Below, in pieces: positions 28,141 to 38,320 of a stretch of DNA of 64,000 bases. Numbering within the stretch: position 1 is the stretch's first letter; each line of letters begins with the position of its first letter. The notes below the pieces were generated by a model. The model was not told the origin of the DNA, ran no database searches, and worked only from the letters and a program-made list of their open reading frames with translations. The translations under genes were made by a program, and so were the position numbers. The stretch spans positions 2,428,501-2,492,500 of the forward strand of contig NZ_CP007511.1 of NCBI RefSeq assembly GCF_000818015.1, read 5' to 3'. The stretch is from Stutzerimonas balearica DSM 6083 (GTDB lineage Bacteria > Pseudomonadota > Gammaproteobacteria > Pseudomonadales > Pseudomonadaceae).

Positions 28141-31100
28141 TCACAGTCGCTCGCGCATTGGTGCAGCCTGCGCCAGGTCCTGCAGTTCGCGGCTGGCCAC
28201 GGCGTACATCGCGTAGTCGGTTGCCGCCCCACCGCGCAGCTCGCCGAGCATGCCGCGCCAGCGTTCGACTTGCCCCTGCCGCTGGGCCAACCAGCTGTCG
28301 AGGCGCTCATGCAGGCCGCCCTCGCCTACATCCGGCTGCAGCACCGAGACCGTCATCGCCCGCTGCTGGCTGTCGAGATCGTCGCGGAAGGCCTCGCGCG
28401 CGAGCGCCTGCCAGTTGTTCTCCACCGGCAGGGCCGACAGCTGCTGCCCGTACCAGGGCAGCTCCAGCGCGTCGCCCACGGCGAAATAGGCGGCCGCGAC
28501 ATCGGCGGGTGCCTGCCCGGTCTCATCCGCCGCCTCGAGTACCGGCAACAAGGTGTAGAGGTGGCTGGTGCCGGCGACCAGGCGCGCGAGCAATTCCGGC
28601 ACACCGGCTTCGACGTACTGCTGGTAACGCGCTTCCCAGAACTGCCGCGTCGAGCCCTGCAACAGCTCATTGAGCTTGAGCCCCAGCGCCGCCACGCGGG
28701 GTCCGAAATGGCCCACATCTCGCGCTGCGTCGAGCTCGCCGCGCCGGTTGCGCAGGAACCAGCGGGTGGCGCGCCGGCCGAGGCGGACGAGCTCTTCCAT
28801 CAGTTTGAGCTGCAGCTCGGCGGGAATCCGGTAGTCCAGTGCCTCGATCTGGCGGAACCAGTGCGGCAGGTGAAAGATGTCGCGCACGATCACATAGGCG
28901 CCGGCCACGTTCGCCGCGCTCATGCCCGTCGCCTCTTTCAGGCGCTGCACAAAGGCGATGCCCATGTTGTTGACCAGGTCGTTGGCGATCTGCGTGCTGA
29001 CGATTTCACGCTTGAGCCGATGCTGGCGCATGGCATCGCGATAGCGCTCGCCAAGGAGGGTGGGAAACGCCGTTTCCATCTCCCGGGCCAGGTAGTCGTC
29101 GTCGGGCACGCGCGAGTGCAGCAGCGCGTCCTTGAGCTGGATCTTGCTGTAGGAAATCAGCACCGACAGCTCGGGGCGGGTCAGCCCCTTGCCGAGGTTG
29201 CTCCGCTCGGCCAGCGCTTCGTCGCTCGGCAGGTATTCCAGGCCGCGATCGAGCAGGCCATCGGCCTCCAGCGCGGCGATCAGGCGCACATACTCCCCGC
29301 CCCGCTCGCCGGCTCGGTATTGAGCCTGGGAAAGTGCCTGGGTCTGCTTGTAGTTGTTGTGCAGCACCAGCTCGGCAACCGCCTCGGTCATGTCGGCCAA
29401 CAGCTGGTTGCGCTGTTTGCCAGTCATGTCGCCAGCACGCACCAGCTCGTTGAGCAGGATCTTGATATTGACCTCGTGGTCCGAACAGTCCACGCCGCCC
29501 GCGTTGTCGATGAAATCGGTATTGCTCGCCCCGCCGTGCAGGGCGTACTCGACGCGCCCGAGCTGGGTCATGCCGAGGTTGCCGCCCTCGCCCACGACGC
29601 GGGCGCGCAGCTCGTTGCCATTGACCCGCACCGCATCGTTGGCCTTGTCACCGACATCGGCATGGCTCTCGGCGCTGCTCTTGACATAGGTGCCGATGCC
29701 ACCGTTCCACAACAGATCGACCGGAGCCTTGAGCAGCGCGTGAATGAGCTCGGCCGGGGTCAGCTGATCGGCGTCGATCGCGAAGCGCGCCTTCATCTGC
29801 GGGGTGATGAGGATACGTTTGGCCGAGCGGGGGAACACCCCGCCCCCGGCGGAGATCAGGCCGGCATCGTAGTCGGCCCATGACGAGCGCGGCATTTCGA
29901 ACAGGCGCTGGCGCTCGGCGAAGCTCACCGCCGGATCGGGGTCCGGATCAATAAAGATATGCAGATGGTTGAACGCGGCCACCAGCTGCAGTGTGCTCGA
30001 CATCAGCAGACCATTGCCGAACACGTCGCCCGCCATGTCGCCAATGCCGATGACGGTGATCGGATCGGTCTGTACGTTGATGCCACGCTCGCGGAAGTGT
30101 CGCTGCACCGATACCCAGGCGCCGCGCGCGGTGATGCCCATCTTCTTGTGGTCGTAACCGGCCGAGCCACCGGAGGCAAAGGCGTCGCCCAGCCAGAAGT
30201 CGTAGTCGGCCGCAATGCCGTTGGCGATGTCGGAGAAGGTCGCGGTGCCCTTGTCGGCGGCCACGACCAGATACGGATCGTCCTCGTCGTAGCGCACCAC
30301 GCCGGCAGGCGGCACCACCTGCCCCTCTTTCAGGTTGTCGGTCAGGTCCAGCAGGCCGCTGATGAAGATGCGATAACAGGCGATGGCCTCGGCCTGAATC
30401 TCGTCGCGCGTGCCGCCAATTGGCAGCCGTCGCGGAACGAAGCCACCCTTGGCTCCGCCCGGCACGATTACGGCGTTCTTGACCTGCTGCGCCTTGACCA
30501 GCCCGAGCACCTCGGTGCGGTAGTCCTCCTCCCGGTCAGACCAGCGCAGCCCGCCGCGGGCGACCTTGCCGCCGCGCAGGTGCACACCTTCGACGCGCGG
30601 CGAGTAGACGAAGATCTCGAACATCGGCGCCGGCCGCGGCATCTCCGGGATCGCGCGCGGGTCGAACTTGAAGCTGAAGTAGTCCTTGGCCTTGCCCCCG
30701 GCATCAGGCTGATAGAAGTTGGTGCGCAGCGTCGCTTTGATCAGCGCGAGATAACGCCGCAGGATGCGGTCCTCGTTGAGCACCGCGACCTCGTCCAACG
30801 CACCGAGCACCGCCTGCTCGAGCCGCTGCTGCTTGTCGCTCAGGTCTTCCTCGCTCATCTTGCGCGCCAGGTAGAAACGCATCTTGAACAAGCGCACCAG
30901 CTCGCGCGCGATCTCGGTGTGGTTGAGCAGCGCGCTGGCGATGTAGCCGAGGTCGAAGCCCATGCGAATCTGCTTGAGGTAGCGCGCGTAGGCACGCAGT
31001 AGCGCGACCTCCCGCCAGGTCAGCCCGGCGGCGAGCACCAGCCGGTTGAACCCATCGTTCTCGGCATCGCCGCGGCTGATATGGATGAAGGCATCCTGCA

Positions 31101-33000
31101 GCGGCTCGTTGATTTCCAGCAGATCGATTTCCAGGCCTTCGGAGTAGGTAAAGGCGAAGTCGTGGATCCAGTATTCGCGGCCATTGCGATCGAGCATGCG
31201 ATAGGGAAACTCGCCGAGCACCCGCAGGCCGAGGTTTTCCATGATCGGCAGCACATCGGACAGCGGCAGCGGCGTGTCGATGTGGTAGAGCTTGCAATGC
31301 AGGGTGCGCTCGTCGGCACTGATCGGCTGATAGAAGCTCATCACCAGAGGCCGCTCGGCGCTCAGGCTCTCGATATGCTGCATGTCGACCACCGCCGACT
31401 GCGGCGTGAAGCGCTCGCGGTAGCCGGCCGGGAAGCCTTTGGGGAATTCGTCGAGCAGGGTCGTGCCCCGCGCCTCGCCGAACCGCTCCACCATCAGGCC
31501 GGCGTAGTCGGCCTGCCAGCTGCGACAGGCCTGAATCACCTCCTGCTCCAGACGCTGCGGGTCCACCGCTACCGGCCGGTTCGGGTCCAGGCGCAGGATG
31601 AACTGCACCCGGGTTAGCACCGACTCGGAAAAATAGGTGGAGAACTCGCAGCCGCTGGCATCGAGCCGGTCGACCAGTACCTGCTGGATCTTCAGGCGCG
31701 TTTCGGTCGAGTAGCTGTCGCGCGGTACATAGACCAGGCAGTAGCAGAAGCGCCGGTAGGGATCGAAACGCAGGAACAGGCGCAAGCGGTTGCGTTCCTG
31801 GATCTGCACGATGGCGACGGCGTTGTCGAACAGCTCGTCGGTCGAGGCCTGGAACAGCTCGTCGCGCGGTAGCACCTCGAGGACCTGCGCCAGCTCCTTG
31901 TTCAGATGGGTCGACCCGCCGAAATCGGCGCGGGCCAGCACCGCGTCCACCTTGCGCCGGATGAACGGAATACGTCGCACGCTCTGCGTATACACCGACG
32001 AGGTGAACAGGCCCATGAAGCGGCATTCGCGCACGACCTGGCCGGACTCGTCGAACTCGCGCACCGACACGTAATCGGGATAGGCCGGGCGATGCACCCG
32101 GCTTTGCGTGGAGGCCTTGGCGAACGACAGCAGCAGCGGCTCGCGCAGGTAGGCGACCGATTGGGGCATCAGCCGCTGGTCGTCCTCGCTCAGGTTGGTT
32201 CGCAGCGTACGGGACAAGCCGAGCAGCGAGGCCTCGTCATACTGGATGTGGCCGACGCCATCCTGCTCGACGACGCTGAATTCTTCATAGCCGAGAAAGG
32301 TGAAATGGTCGTCGGCGAGCCAGCGCAGGAAATCACGGATCTCCTGCAGCTCATCGGCATCCACCGGCAGATTGGCCAGTTCCAGCCGCGCCTGGGCTTC
32401 GTCCGCCCTCGCCTTCATCATGGCGAAGTCGCCCACCACCTGGCGCACGTCGCCGAGTACCGCCTGCAGCGCCTGCTCCAGCTCGCGCAGTTCGGCGGTG
32501 CTGGCACAACGGTCGATCTCGACAAAGATCAGCGACTCCAGGCCACCGTCCGCCGGCGCGGCGTCGCGCGGCAGCAAGGCCTGCAGCACACCATCGGCAT
32601 CGCGGCGCACGTTCAGCACGCTGTTCTGCAGGGTGTGGATGCTCAGCCCGCGCCGCGTCAGCTCCATGCGTACCGAATCGACCAGAAACGGCATGTCCGG
32701 GTGCAGCACCTCGACCACGGTGTGCGTCGATTGCCAGCCATGCTTCTCGAAATCCGGGTTGAACACGCGGACCTCCGGCTGGGCCGGATCGAAGCGCTCC
32801 AGCAGGCGCCAGCTGGCCAGGGTCGAGCCGACCAGGTCGGCCATGCGCCGTTCGGTCAGCTCACTGAGAGAGACGATGCCGAAGAACTGCTCGGCGAACA
32901 GGCCCAGTTGGGCAAGGAGAGGATCATCGACATGCTGTGCCAGGGCCGCGCGCAATTGCTGCTGGAAATCGGCCTTGCTGGCGGCGGTGAAAAACGCCAT
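28141..33000 (-). CDS. gdhB: large NAD-specific glutamate dehydrogenase
   Basis: 1619 residues from the ATG at 33000, which gives MAFFTAASKADFQQQ. This is the very large (about 180 kDa) GDH class of pseudomonads and streptomycetes, not the 450-residue type. The N-terminal half carries ACT-like regulatory segments (about 30-550). The catalytic core near residues 780-1250 has GGAKGGFVPRR for substrate binding and a Rossmann part with VIGIGDMAGDVFGNG. The rest is a long helical C-terminal region. It deaminates glutamate to 2-oxoglutarate for catabolism, often arginine-responsive in Pseudomonas. It is divergent from the moxR operon. Confidence 0.96.
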   Translation of the reverse strand: MAFFTAASKADFQQQLRAALAQHVDDPLLAQLGLFAEQFFGIVSLSELTERRMADLVGSTLASWRLLERFDPAQPEVRVFNPDFEKHGWQSTHTVVEVLHPDMPFLVDSVRMELTRRGLSIHTLQNSVLNVRRDADGVLQALLPRDAAPADGGLESLIFVEIDRCASTAELRELEQALQAVLGDVRQVVGDFAMMKARADEAQARLELANLPVDADELQEIRDFLRWLADDHFTFLGYEEFSVVEQDGVGHIQYDEASLLGLSRTLRTNLSEDDQRLMPQSVAYLREPLLLSFAKASTQSRVHRPAYPDYVSVREFDESGQVVRECRFMGLFTSSVYTQSVRRIPFIRRKVDAVLARADFGGSTHLNKELAQVLEVLPRDELFQASTDELFDNAVAIVQIQERNRLRLFLRFDPYRRFCYCLVYVPRDSYSTETRLKIQQVLVDRLDASGCEFSTYFSESVLTRVQFILRLDPNRPVAVDPQRLEQEVIQACRSWQADYAGLMVERFGEARGTTLLDEFPKGFPAGYRERFTPQSAVVDMQHIESLSAERPLVMSFYQPISADERTLHCKLYHIDTPLPLSDVLPIMENLGLRVLGEFPYRMLDRNGREYWIHDFAFTYSEGLEIDLLEINEPLQDAFIHISRGDAENDGFNRLVLAAGLTWREVALLRAYARYLKQIRMGFDLGYIASALLNHTEIARELVRLFKMRFYLARKMSEEDLSDKQQRLEQAVLGALDEVAVLNEDRILRRYLALIKATLRTNFYQPDAGGKAKDYFSFKFDPRAIPEMPRPAPMFEIFVYSPRVEGVHLRGGKVARGGLRWSDREEDYRTEVLGLVKAQQVKNAVIVPGGAKGGFVPRRLPIGGTRDEIQAEAIACYRIFISGLLDLTDNLKEGQVVPPAGVVRYDEDDPYLVVAADKGTATFSDIANGIAADYDFWLGDAFASGGSAGYDHKKMGITARGAWVSVQRHFRERGINVQTDPITVIGIGDMAGDVFGNGLLMSSTLQLVAAFNHLHIFIDPDPDPAVSFAERQRLFEMPRSSWADYDAGLISAGGGVFPRSAKRILITPQMKARFAIDADQLTPAELIHALLKAPVDLLWNGGIGTYVKSSAESHADVGDKANDAVRVNGNELRARVVGEGGNLGMTQLGRVEYALHGGASNTDFIDNAGGVDCSDHEVNIKILLNELVRAGDMTGKQRNQLLADMTEAVAELVLHNNYKQTQALSQAQYRAGERGGEYVRLIAALEADGLLDRGLEYLPSDEALAERSNLGKGLTRPELSVLISYSKIQLKDALLHSRVPDDDYLAREMETAFPTLLGERYRDAMRQHRLKREIVSTQIANDLVNNMGIAFVQRLKEATGMSAANVAGAYVIVRDIFHLPHWFRQIEALDYRIPAELQLKLMEELVRLGRRATRWFLRNRRGELDAARDVGHFGPRVAALGLKLNELLQGSTRQFWEARYQQYVEAGVPELLARLVAGTSHLYTLLPVLEAADETGQAPADVAAAYFAVGDALELPWYGQQLSALPVENNWQALAREAFRDDLDSQQRAMTVSVLQPDVGEGGLHERLDSWLAQRQGQVERWRGMLGELRGGAATDYAMYAVASRELQDLAQAAPMRERL

Positions 33001-33208
33001 GTAGGGCTCCGCTGCTGATGCAAGAAAAGGAAGGGTCGGCGTAGTGACTGACGCCACAGGGCCAAGGTTCAAGGTTAGTCTAGCCAGGCATAAATGCAGT
33101 AAAGTGACGCCCCCTGGCCCCCGACTCCTGCGTCACGACCGCCGCCTGCAATGCACGAGCGCGATCGAGCGCAGCCGTGCCGGCGCCGTTTGCGGAAGTA
33201 TCGAAACG

Positions 33209-34168
33209 ATGGATCACCGTGAAGCGATCGTCGCTCTGCGACAGTTTCTTTCCAGCCAGATTCTTGGTCAGGACCGCCTGATCGAACGCCTGCTGATCGC
33301 CCTGCTCGCCGATGGTCACATGCTCGTCGAGGGCGCGCCCGGCCTGGCCAAGACGCGTGCGATCAAGGAGCTGGCCGAAGGTCTGGAAGCCGAGTTCCAC
33401 CGCATCCAGTTCACCCCCGACCTGCTGCCTGCCGACATCACCGGCACCGAAATCTATCGCCCGGAAACCGGCAGCTTCGTTTTCCAGCAGGGGCCGATCT
33501 TCCACAACCTGGTCCTGGCTGACGAAATCAACCGCGCCCCGGCGAAGGTTCAGTCGGCGCTGCTCGAGGCGATGGCCGAACGCCAGGTCAGCGTCGGCCG
33601 CAGCACCTATGACCTGCCGCCGCTGTTCCTGGTGATGGCCACGCAGAACCCGATCGAACAGGAAGGCACCTATCCGCTGCCCGAAGCGCAGCTCGACCGC
33701 TTCCTCCTGCACGTGAAGATCGGCTTTCCGGACGCCTCGGTCGAGCGGCGCATCCTTCAGCAGGCGCGCGGCGAAGCCATTCACGGCGAGGCCGCACCCG
33801 AACAGCGGATCAGCCAGCAGGTGATCTTCGCCGCACGCAAGGAGATCCTCGGCCTGTACATGGCCGATGCGGTGGAGGAATACCTGGTCCAGCTGATCAT
33901 GGCGACGCGCACCCCGGCCAAGTACGATGCCGAGCTCGCCGAGTGGATCGCCTACGGCGCCAGCCCGCGCGGCTCCATCGCGCTGGACCGCTGCGCCCGT
34001 GCGCACGCCTGGCTGGCGGGCCGCGACTTCGTCAGCCCCGAGGACATCCAGGCGATGCTCTTCGATACCCTGCGCCATCGCCTGATCCTGTCCTTCGAGG
34101 CCGAAGCCGCCGGCATCGACCAGGACCGCGTACTGCAGCGCATCCTCGACGTGGTGGCGGTTGCCTGA
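33209..34168 (+). CDS. MoxR-type AAA+ ATPase
   Basis: 319 residues from the ATG at 33209 with GGAAG upstream. It has Walker A GAPGLAKT (about 46-53), Walker B LVLADEINRAP (about 105-115), a sensor with MATQNPIEQEGTYPLPEAQLD, and a C-terminal lid. MoxR ATPases are chaperones working with VWA proteins. It opens an operon of six genes (33209-39948) with four overlapping or touching junctions, the arrangement of the Bat (aerotolerance-type) systems. Confidence 0.93.
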   Translation: MDHREAIVALRQFLSSQILGQDRLIERLLIALLADGHMLVEGAPGLAKTRAIKELAEGLEAEFHRIQFTPDLLPADITGTEIYRPETGSFVFQQGPIFHNLVLADEINRAPAKVQSALLEAMAERQVSVGRSTYDLPPLFLVMATQNPIEQEGTYPLPEAQLDRFLLHVKIGFPDASVERRILQQARGEAIHGEAAPEQRISQQVIFAARKEILGLYMADAVEEYLVQLIMATRTPAKYDAELAEWIAYGASPRGSIALDRCARAHAWLAGRDFVSPEDIQAMLFDTLRHRLILSFEAEAAGIDQDRVLQRILDVVAVA

Positions 34169-34169
34169 C

Positions 34170-35123
34170 ATGCACACCCCGGCCGCAGCAGCATCGCCGG
34201 CCGGCAGTGGCCTGCGCGTCGACCTTGCCGAACTCATCGAGTGGCGCCACCGCGTGCGCGAAGTCCCCTTGTTCTCCACGCCGCATCGCCGCAGCCCGCT
34301 GATCGGCCTGCACCACTCCAAGCTTCGCGGCCGCGGGGTCGACTTCGACCAGGTGCGCATCTACCAGGCCGGTGACGATGTGCGCACCATCGACTGGCGC
34401 GTCACGGCCCGCACCCAGGAGCCGCACACCAAGCTCTTCCACGAGGAGCGCGAGCGACCAATCTTTCTTGTCGTGGAGCAGAGCCGCCGCCTGTTCTTCG
34501 GCAGCGGCCGGGTGTTCAAGTCGGTGCTCGCCGCGCAGGCCGCCAGCCTGGTCGGTTGGGCCGCGCTGCACCACAACGACCGTGTCGGCGGCCTGGTCTT
34601 CGGCGCCAGCGAGCATCACGAAATCAAGCCGCGACGCAACAAGCAGAGCCTGCTGCAGTTGCTCGACCGCCTGGTGCGCGCGAACCGGGCGCTCGACTGC
34701 GACACGCCCGAACAGCCGGAAGCCTTCTCGCTTGCCCTGCGCCGCGCCCGCGAGGTGCTGCGCCCCGGCAGCCTGGCGGTAGTCCTCTGCGACGAGCGCA
34801 CCCTGGGCGACGCCGCCGAACAGCAGCTGAGCCTGCTGGCGCGCCACGTCGACCTTCTTTTACTGCCACTGTTCGACCCCCTCGACCACGCCCTGCCGGC
34901 CGCCGGCCTGTTGCGCTTCGCCCAGGGCGCGGCACGCCTGGAGCTCGATACGCTGGACGCCCCGTTGCGCCAGGCCTATCACCGCCAGGGCGAGGCGCGC
35001 CAGGCGCGTTGGCAGCGCCTGGCCGACCGCTTGCGCGTTCCGCTGATGCCGCTGGACACGCAGAGCGACCTGGTCGAACAGCTGCGCAGTCATCTGAGCC
35101 TTCGCCCGAGCGCCCTGGCATGA
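34170..35123 (+). CDS. DUF58 domain protein
   Basis: 317 residues from the ATG at 34170, 1 bp after the moxR stop. It has the DUF58 signature RGRGVDFDQVRIYQAGDDVR followed by TIDWRVTAR, and a VWA-like remainder. It has no transmembrane segment. Always found with moxR; it probably bridges the ATPase and the membrane VWA proteins downstream. The stop overlaps the next start (ATGA). Confidence 0.92.
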   Translation: MHTPAAAASPAGSGLRVDLAELIEWRHRVREVPLFSTPHRRSPLIGLHHSKLRGRGVDFDQVRIYQAGDDVRTIDWRVTARTQEPHTKLFHEERERPIFLVVEQSRRLFFGSGRVFKSVLAAQAASLVGWAALHHNDRVGGLVFGASEHHEIKPRRNKQSLLQLLDRLVRANRALDCDTPEQPEAFSLALRRAREVLRPGSLAVVLCDERTLGDAAEQQLSLLARHVDLLLLPLFDPLDHALPAAGLLRFAQGAARLELDTLDAPLRQAYHRQGEARQARWQRLADRLRVPLMPLDTQSDLVEQLRSHLSLRPSALA

Positions 35124-35614
35124 ACCCGCTGGAGCAGCTGGCCCCGCCGATCCTGCCACCGGCCGTGAGCTGGTGGCCGCCTGCACCTGGCTGGTGGTTG
35201 CTCGCCTTGCTGCTGGTGGCTGCGCTGCTCGGCCTATGGCGTCTGCGCAGCCGGTTGCATCGACCGCGCCCGCAGACGGCCGCCCCGGCACCGCTCGAGC
35301 CGAGCCGTCAGGCGGCTCTGGACGAATTGGCCCGACTGAGCAAACCCTACGGTCAGCAACCCGCCAACGAATGGCTGCAACAGCTCAACGGCCTGCTCAA
35401 GCGCCTGTGCCGGGCGCGCTATCCAGACGACCATCCGCACACGCTGAGCGGCCGTGCCTGGCTCGCCTTTCTCGACAGCCGCTGCCCGGCCGCCGGCCTG
35501 ACCCGCTGGATGGTGCTGGTCGAAGGCGCCTACCGCCCGCAGTGCCGGCTCGACGATAAAGCCATCGATGGCCTCGAGCAGGCCGTCGACATCTGGATTC
35601 GCAAGCATGTTTGA
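35120..35614 (+). CDS. DUF4381 membrane protein
   Basis: 164 residues. One transmembrane helix (about 25-43, GWWLLALLLVAALLGLWRL) follows a proline/tryptophan-rich start (PPILPPAVSWWPPAP). The cytoplasmic part is helical, with LNGLLKRLCRARYPDDHPH and GRAWLAFLD. It sits between DUF58 and the first VWA gene in Bat operons. It overlaps both neighbours by 4 and 8 bp. Confidence 0.9.
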   Translation: MNPLEQLAPPILPPAVSWWPPAPGWWLLALLLVAALLGLWRLRSRLHRPRPQTAAPAPLEPSRQAALDELARLSKPYGQQPANEWLQQLNGLLKRLCRARYPDDHPHTLSGRAWLAFLDSRCPAAGLTRWMVLVEGAYRPQCRLDDKAIDGLEQAVDIWIRKHV

Positions 35615-36626
35615 TCTCGCCTGGCCCTGGGCCTTTGCCCTACTGCCCTTGCCCTGGCTGCTGCGCTGGCTGCTACCGGCGGCCGACAACGGCGAGGCCG
35701 CGCTGAAGATCAGCTTTCTGCCCGAGCTCGAGTCGCTATCCGGCCGCCGGGCGCGCATCGCCCTGCCCGGCTGGCGCCAGCAGTTACCCTATCTCACCGT
35801 CTGGTTGCTGCTGCTGTTCGCTGCGGCTAGGCCGCAATGGCTCGGCGAACCCCTGCCGTTACCCACCAGCGGTCGCGACTTGCTGTTGGCCGTCGATGTG
35901 TCCGGTTCGATGGACTACCCCGACATGCGCTGGGAGGACGAGGACATCACCCGCCTGGAGCTGGTCAAGCGCCTGCTCGGCGACTTCATCGAAGCCCGCG
36001 AGGGCGATCGGGTCGGCCTGATCCTGTTCGGCAGCAAGGCCTACTTGCAGGCGCCGCTGACCTTTGACCGGCGAACGGTGCGCACCTGGCTCGACGAAGC
36101 GATCGTCGGCATTGCCGGCAGCAACACCGCACTCGGCGACGCCATCGGCCTGGCGGTCAAGCGTCTGCGCGAACGGCCGGCCAAGAGCCGCGTGCTGGTG
36201 CTGGTCACCGACGGCGCCAACAACGGCGGCGAGGTCGACCCGTTGGTTGCCGCTCGATTGGCCGCCGAACAGGGCGTGAAGATACACACCATCGGTATCG
36301 GTGCCGCACCGGAGGAAACCGGTGTACTGAGCCGCTTCGGTTTCAACCCGGGGCTGGAGCTCGACGAGCCGACGCTGCGTGCCATCGCCGAGGCCACCGG
36401 CGGTGCCTACTTCCGTGCCCGCAGTCGGGAAGAGCTGCAGGCCATCGGTGAAACCCTGGACCAACTCGAACCCGCCGCCCAGGCGCCCACCCGCGCTCGC
36501 CTAGCCGAGCCGCTGCATGCCTGGCCACTGGCTGCGGCGCTCGCCATCAGCGTGCTGCTGGCCATGGCGCAGCTCTGGCAGGCGCCGCTGGCACGCTGGC
36601 TGGCGCGCCGGGAGCCCGGCGAATGA
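35607..36626 (+). CDS. batA: BatA-like VWA-domain membrane protein
   Basis: 339 residues. It has N-terminal hydrophobic segments (about 5-20 and 57-75), a VWA domain (about 90-280) with an intact MIDAS metal site DVSGSMDYPD and the later TDGANNGGEVDP, and a C-terminal helix (about 305-325). The VWA faces the periplasm by topology. It interacts with MoxR/DUF58-type partners, by family knowledge. It overlaps the next gene by 4 bp. Confidence 0.92.
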   Translation: MFDLAWPWAFALLPLPWLLRWLLPAADNGEAALKISFLPELESLSGRRARIALPGWRQQLPYLTVWLLLLFAAARPQWLGEPLPLPTSGRDLLLAVDVSGSMDYPDMRWEDEDITRLELVKRLLGDFIEAREGDRVGLILFGSKAYLQAPLTFDRRTVRTWLDEAIVGIAGSNTALGDAIGLAVKRLRERPAKSRVLVLVTDGANNGGEVDPLVAARLAAEQGVKIHTIGIGAAPEETGVLSRFGFNPGLELDEPTLRAIAEATGGAYFRARSREELQAIGETLDQLEPAAQAPTRARLAEPLHAWPLAAALAISVLLAMAQLWQAPLARWLARREPGE

Positions 36627-38320
36627 ACGCGCTCATGCCATATCTGTTGCGCCCCTGGTGGCTGCTCGCCGTGCCCGTACTCGCCTGGCTGCTCTGGCGA
36701 CTGTGGCATCGGCAGCGCCAGGTCGGCCGCTGGCAACGCCTGATTCCTGCCGCGTTTCAAGCGGTCCTGCTGACCCAGGGCCGCCAACGCACCAGCCGTC
36801 TGCCCTGGGCCCTGCTGGCACTGGGCTGGGCGCTCGGCATGCTCGTGCTGCTTGGGCCGAGCTGGCAGCGGCTGGAGCAACCGAGCCTCAAACGCGCCGA
36901 CCCGCTGGTGGTCCTGCTGGAAATGACGCCGGCCATGCTCGCCGGCGATGTCCCGCCGACCCGGCTGGAACAGGCGCGCCGCAAGCTGCTCGACCTGCTC
37001 CTCGCGCGCGCCGATGCGCACACTGCGGTGGTCGTCTACGCCGGCAGTGCCCACACGTTGGTGCCGCTATCCGACGACCTGGCGACCACCGCCAATCTAC
37101 TGCAGGCGATCAAGCCCTCGCTGATGCCCGAGAGCGGCCAGCGGGTGGATCTGGCAGTCGAACAGGGGCTGGCCCTGCTCGAGCAGGGCGCGCAAGGGCG
37201 CGGCCGACTGCTGTTGATCGGCACCGGTATCCCCGCCGAACAGCAACAGGCGATTGGCCAGCAGTTGGGCGACGACGGCGAGCGGCTGCTGATTCTGGGT
37301 GTCGGCACGCCCGAAGGCGCCCCGATCGCGCGCGCCGAAGGCGGCTTCGTCAAGGATGCCGATGGCGCCATCCTGATTCCGCGCCTGGACGACAACGGCC
37401 TGCGCCGCTTCGCCACGCAACTGGGCAGTCGTTACCAGCAGGCGCGCCTCGACACGGCCGACCTCGATAGCCTCGGCCTGCTCGACCGCACGGGCGCCAT
37501 CGTCCGGCAGCCCGAACGTCTGCGCCTCGATGCCTGGCTCGACCAGGGCTACTGGCTGCTGTTACCGCTGCTGCTGGTTGCCGCCTGTGCAGCCCGTCGC
37601 GGCTGGCTGTTCGGTCTCGCCCTGCTGCTCGTGCAACCCGCTCCGGCCGACGCCTTCGAGCTGCGCGATCTCTGGCTGCGCCCCGATCAGCAAGGCCAGC
37701 GCCTGCTCGACGAGGGACGCCCGGGCGAGGCAGCCGAGCGCTTCGCCGACCGCCGCTGGCAAGGCATCGCCCGTTACCTGGCCGGTGACTACGCGGCGGC
37801 CATCAGCCACTTCGCCGAAGGCGACAGCGCGGCCGATCACTACAACCGAGGCAACGCCCTGGCGCGCTCCGGCGACCTCGAGGCGGCGCGGGAAGCCTAC
37901 GAACAGGCGCTGGACATGCAGCCCGGGCTCGAGCCCGCGCTGCAGAACAAGGCCCTGGTCGAAGAACTGCTGCGCCAGCGCGACGAAGCGGCCCAGGCCG
38001 CCGAAGCGCCGGAGCCGGGCGAGCAAGGCCGGCAGGCTGAGGACGGTGGCCAGCCTTCGGCTGCATCGCCGGAGCAGGGCAACACGCAAACCGCGCAGCG
38101 CCCGGCCGACCAGGCCAGCACTTCGGACACCGAACAGATCGCCCAGACGCCCGCCGAAACCGATAGCGCCGCGTCGGCCAGCAGCGATGCGCCGCGCCCG
38201 ATCAGCGAGCAGTACCAGGCCGCCGAGCAGTGGCTCCGACAGATCCCGGACGATCCGGGCGAGCTGCTGCGCCGCAAATTTCTCTACGAACAGCGCAAGC
38301 GTCAGGAAGCGTCCCAATGA
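36623..38320 (+). CDS. BatB/BatC-type VWA-TPR fusion membrane protein
   Basis: 565 residues. There are two N-terminal helices (about 10-25 and 58-75), a VWA domain (about 90-290), another helix pair (about 310-340), then a TPR unit (about 380-445, HYNRGNALARSGDLEAAREA) and a low-complexity Gln/Ala/Glu/Pro tail ending in a basic patch. The MIDAS position reads LLEMTPAM in place of DxSxS, so metal binding by this VWA is doubtful. It combines BatB and BatC in one chain. It overlaps batD by 4 bp. Confidence 0.9.
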   Translation: MNALMPYLLRPWWLLAVPVLAWLLWRLWHRQRQVGRWQRLIPAAFQAVLLTQGRQRTSRLPWALLALGWALGMLVLLGPSWQRLEQPSLKRADPLVVLLEMTPAMLAGDVPPTRLEQARRKLLDLLLARADAHTAVVVYAGSAHTLVPLSDDLATTANLLQAIKPSLMPESGQRVDLAVEQGLALLEQGAQGRGRLLLIGTGIPAEQQQAIGQQLGDDGERLLILGVGTPEGAPIARAEGGFVKDADGAILIPRLDDNGLRRFATQLGSRYQQARLDTADLDSLGLLDRTGAIVRQPERLRLDAWLDQGYWLLLPLLLVAACAARRGWLFGLALLLVQPAPADAFELRDLWLRPDQQGQRLLDEGRPGEAAERFADRRWQGIARYLAGDYAAAISHFAEGDSAADHYNRGNALARSGDLEAAREAYEQALDMQPGLEPALQNKALVEELLRQRDEAAQAAEAPEPGEQGRQAEDGGQPSAASPEQGNTQTAQRPADQASTSDTEQIAQTPAETDSAASASSDAPRPISEQYQAAEQWLRQIPDDPGELLRRKFLYEQRKRQEASQ

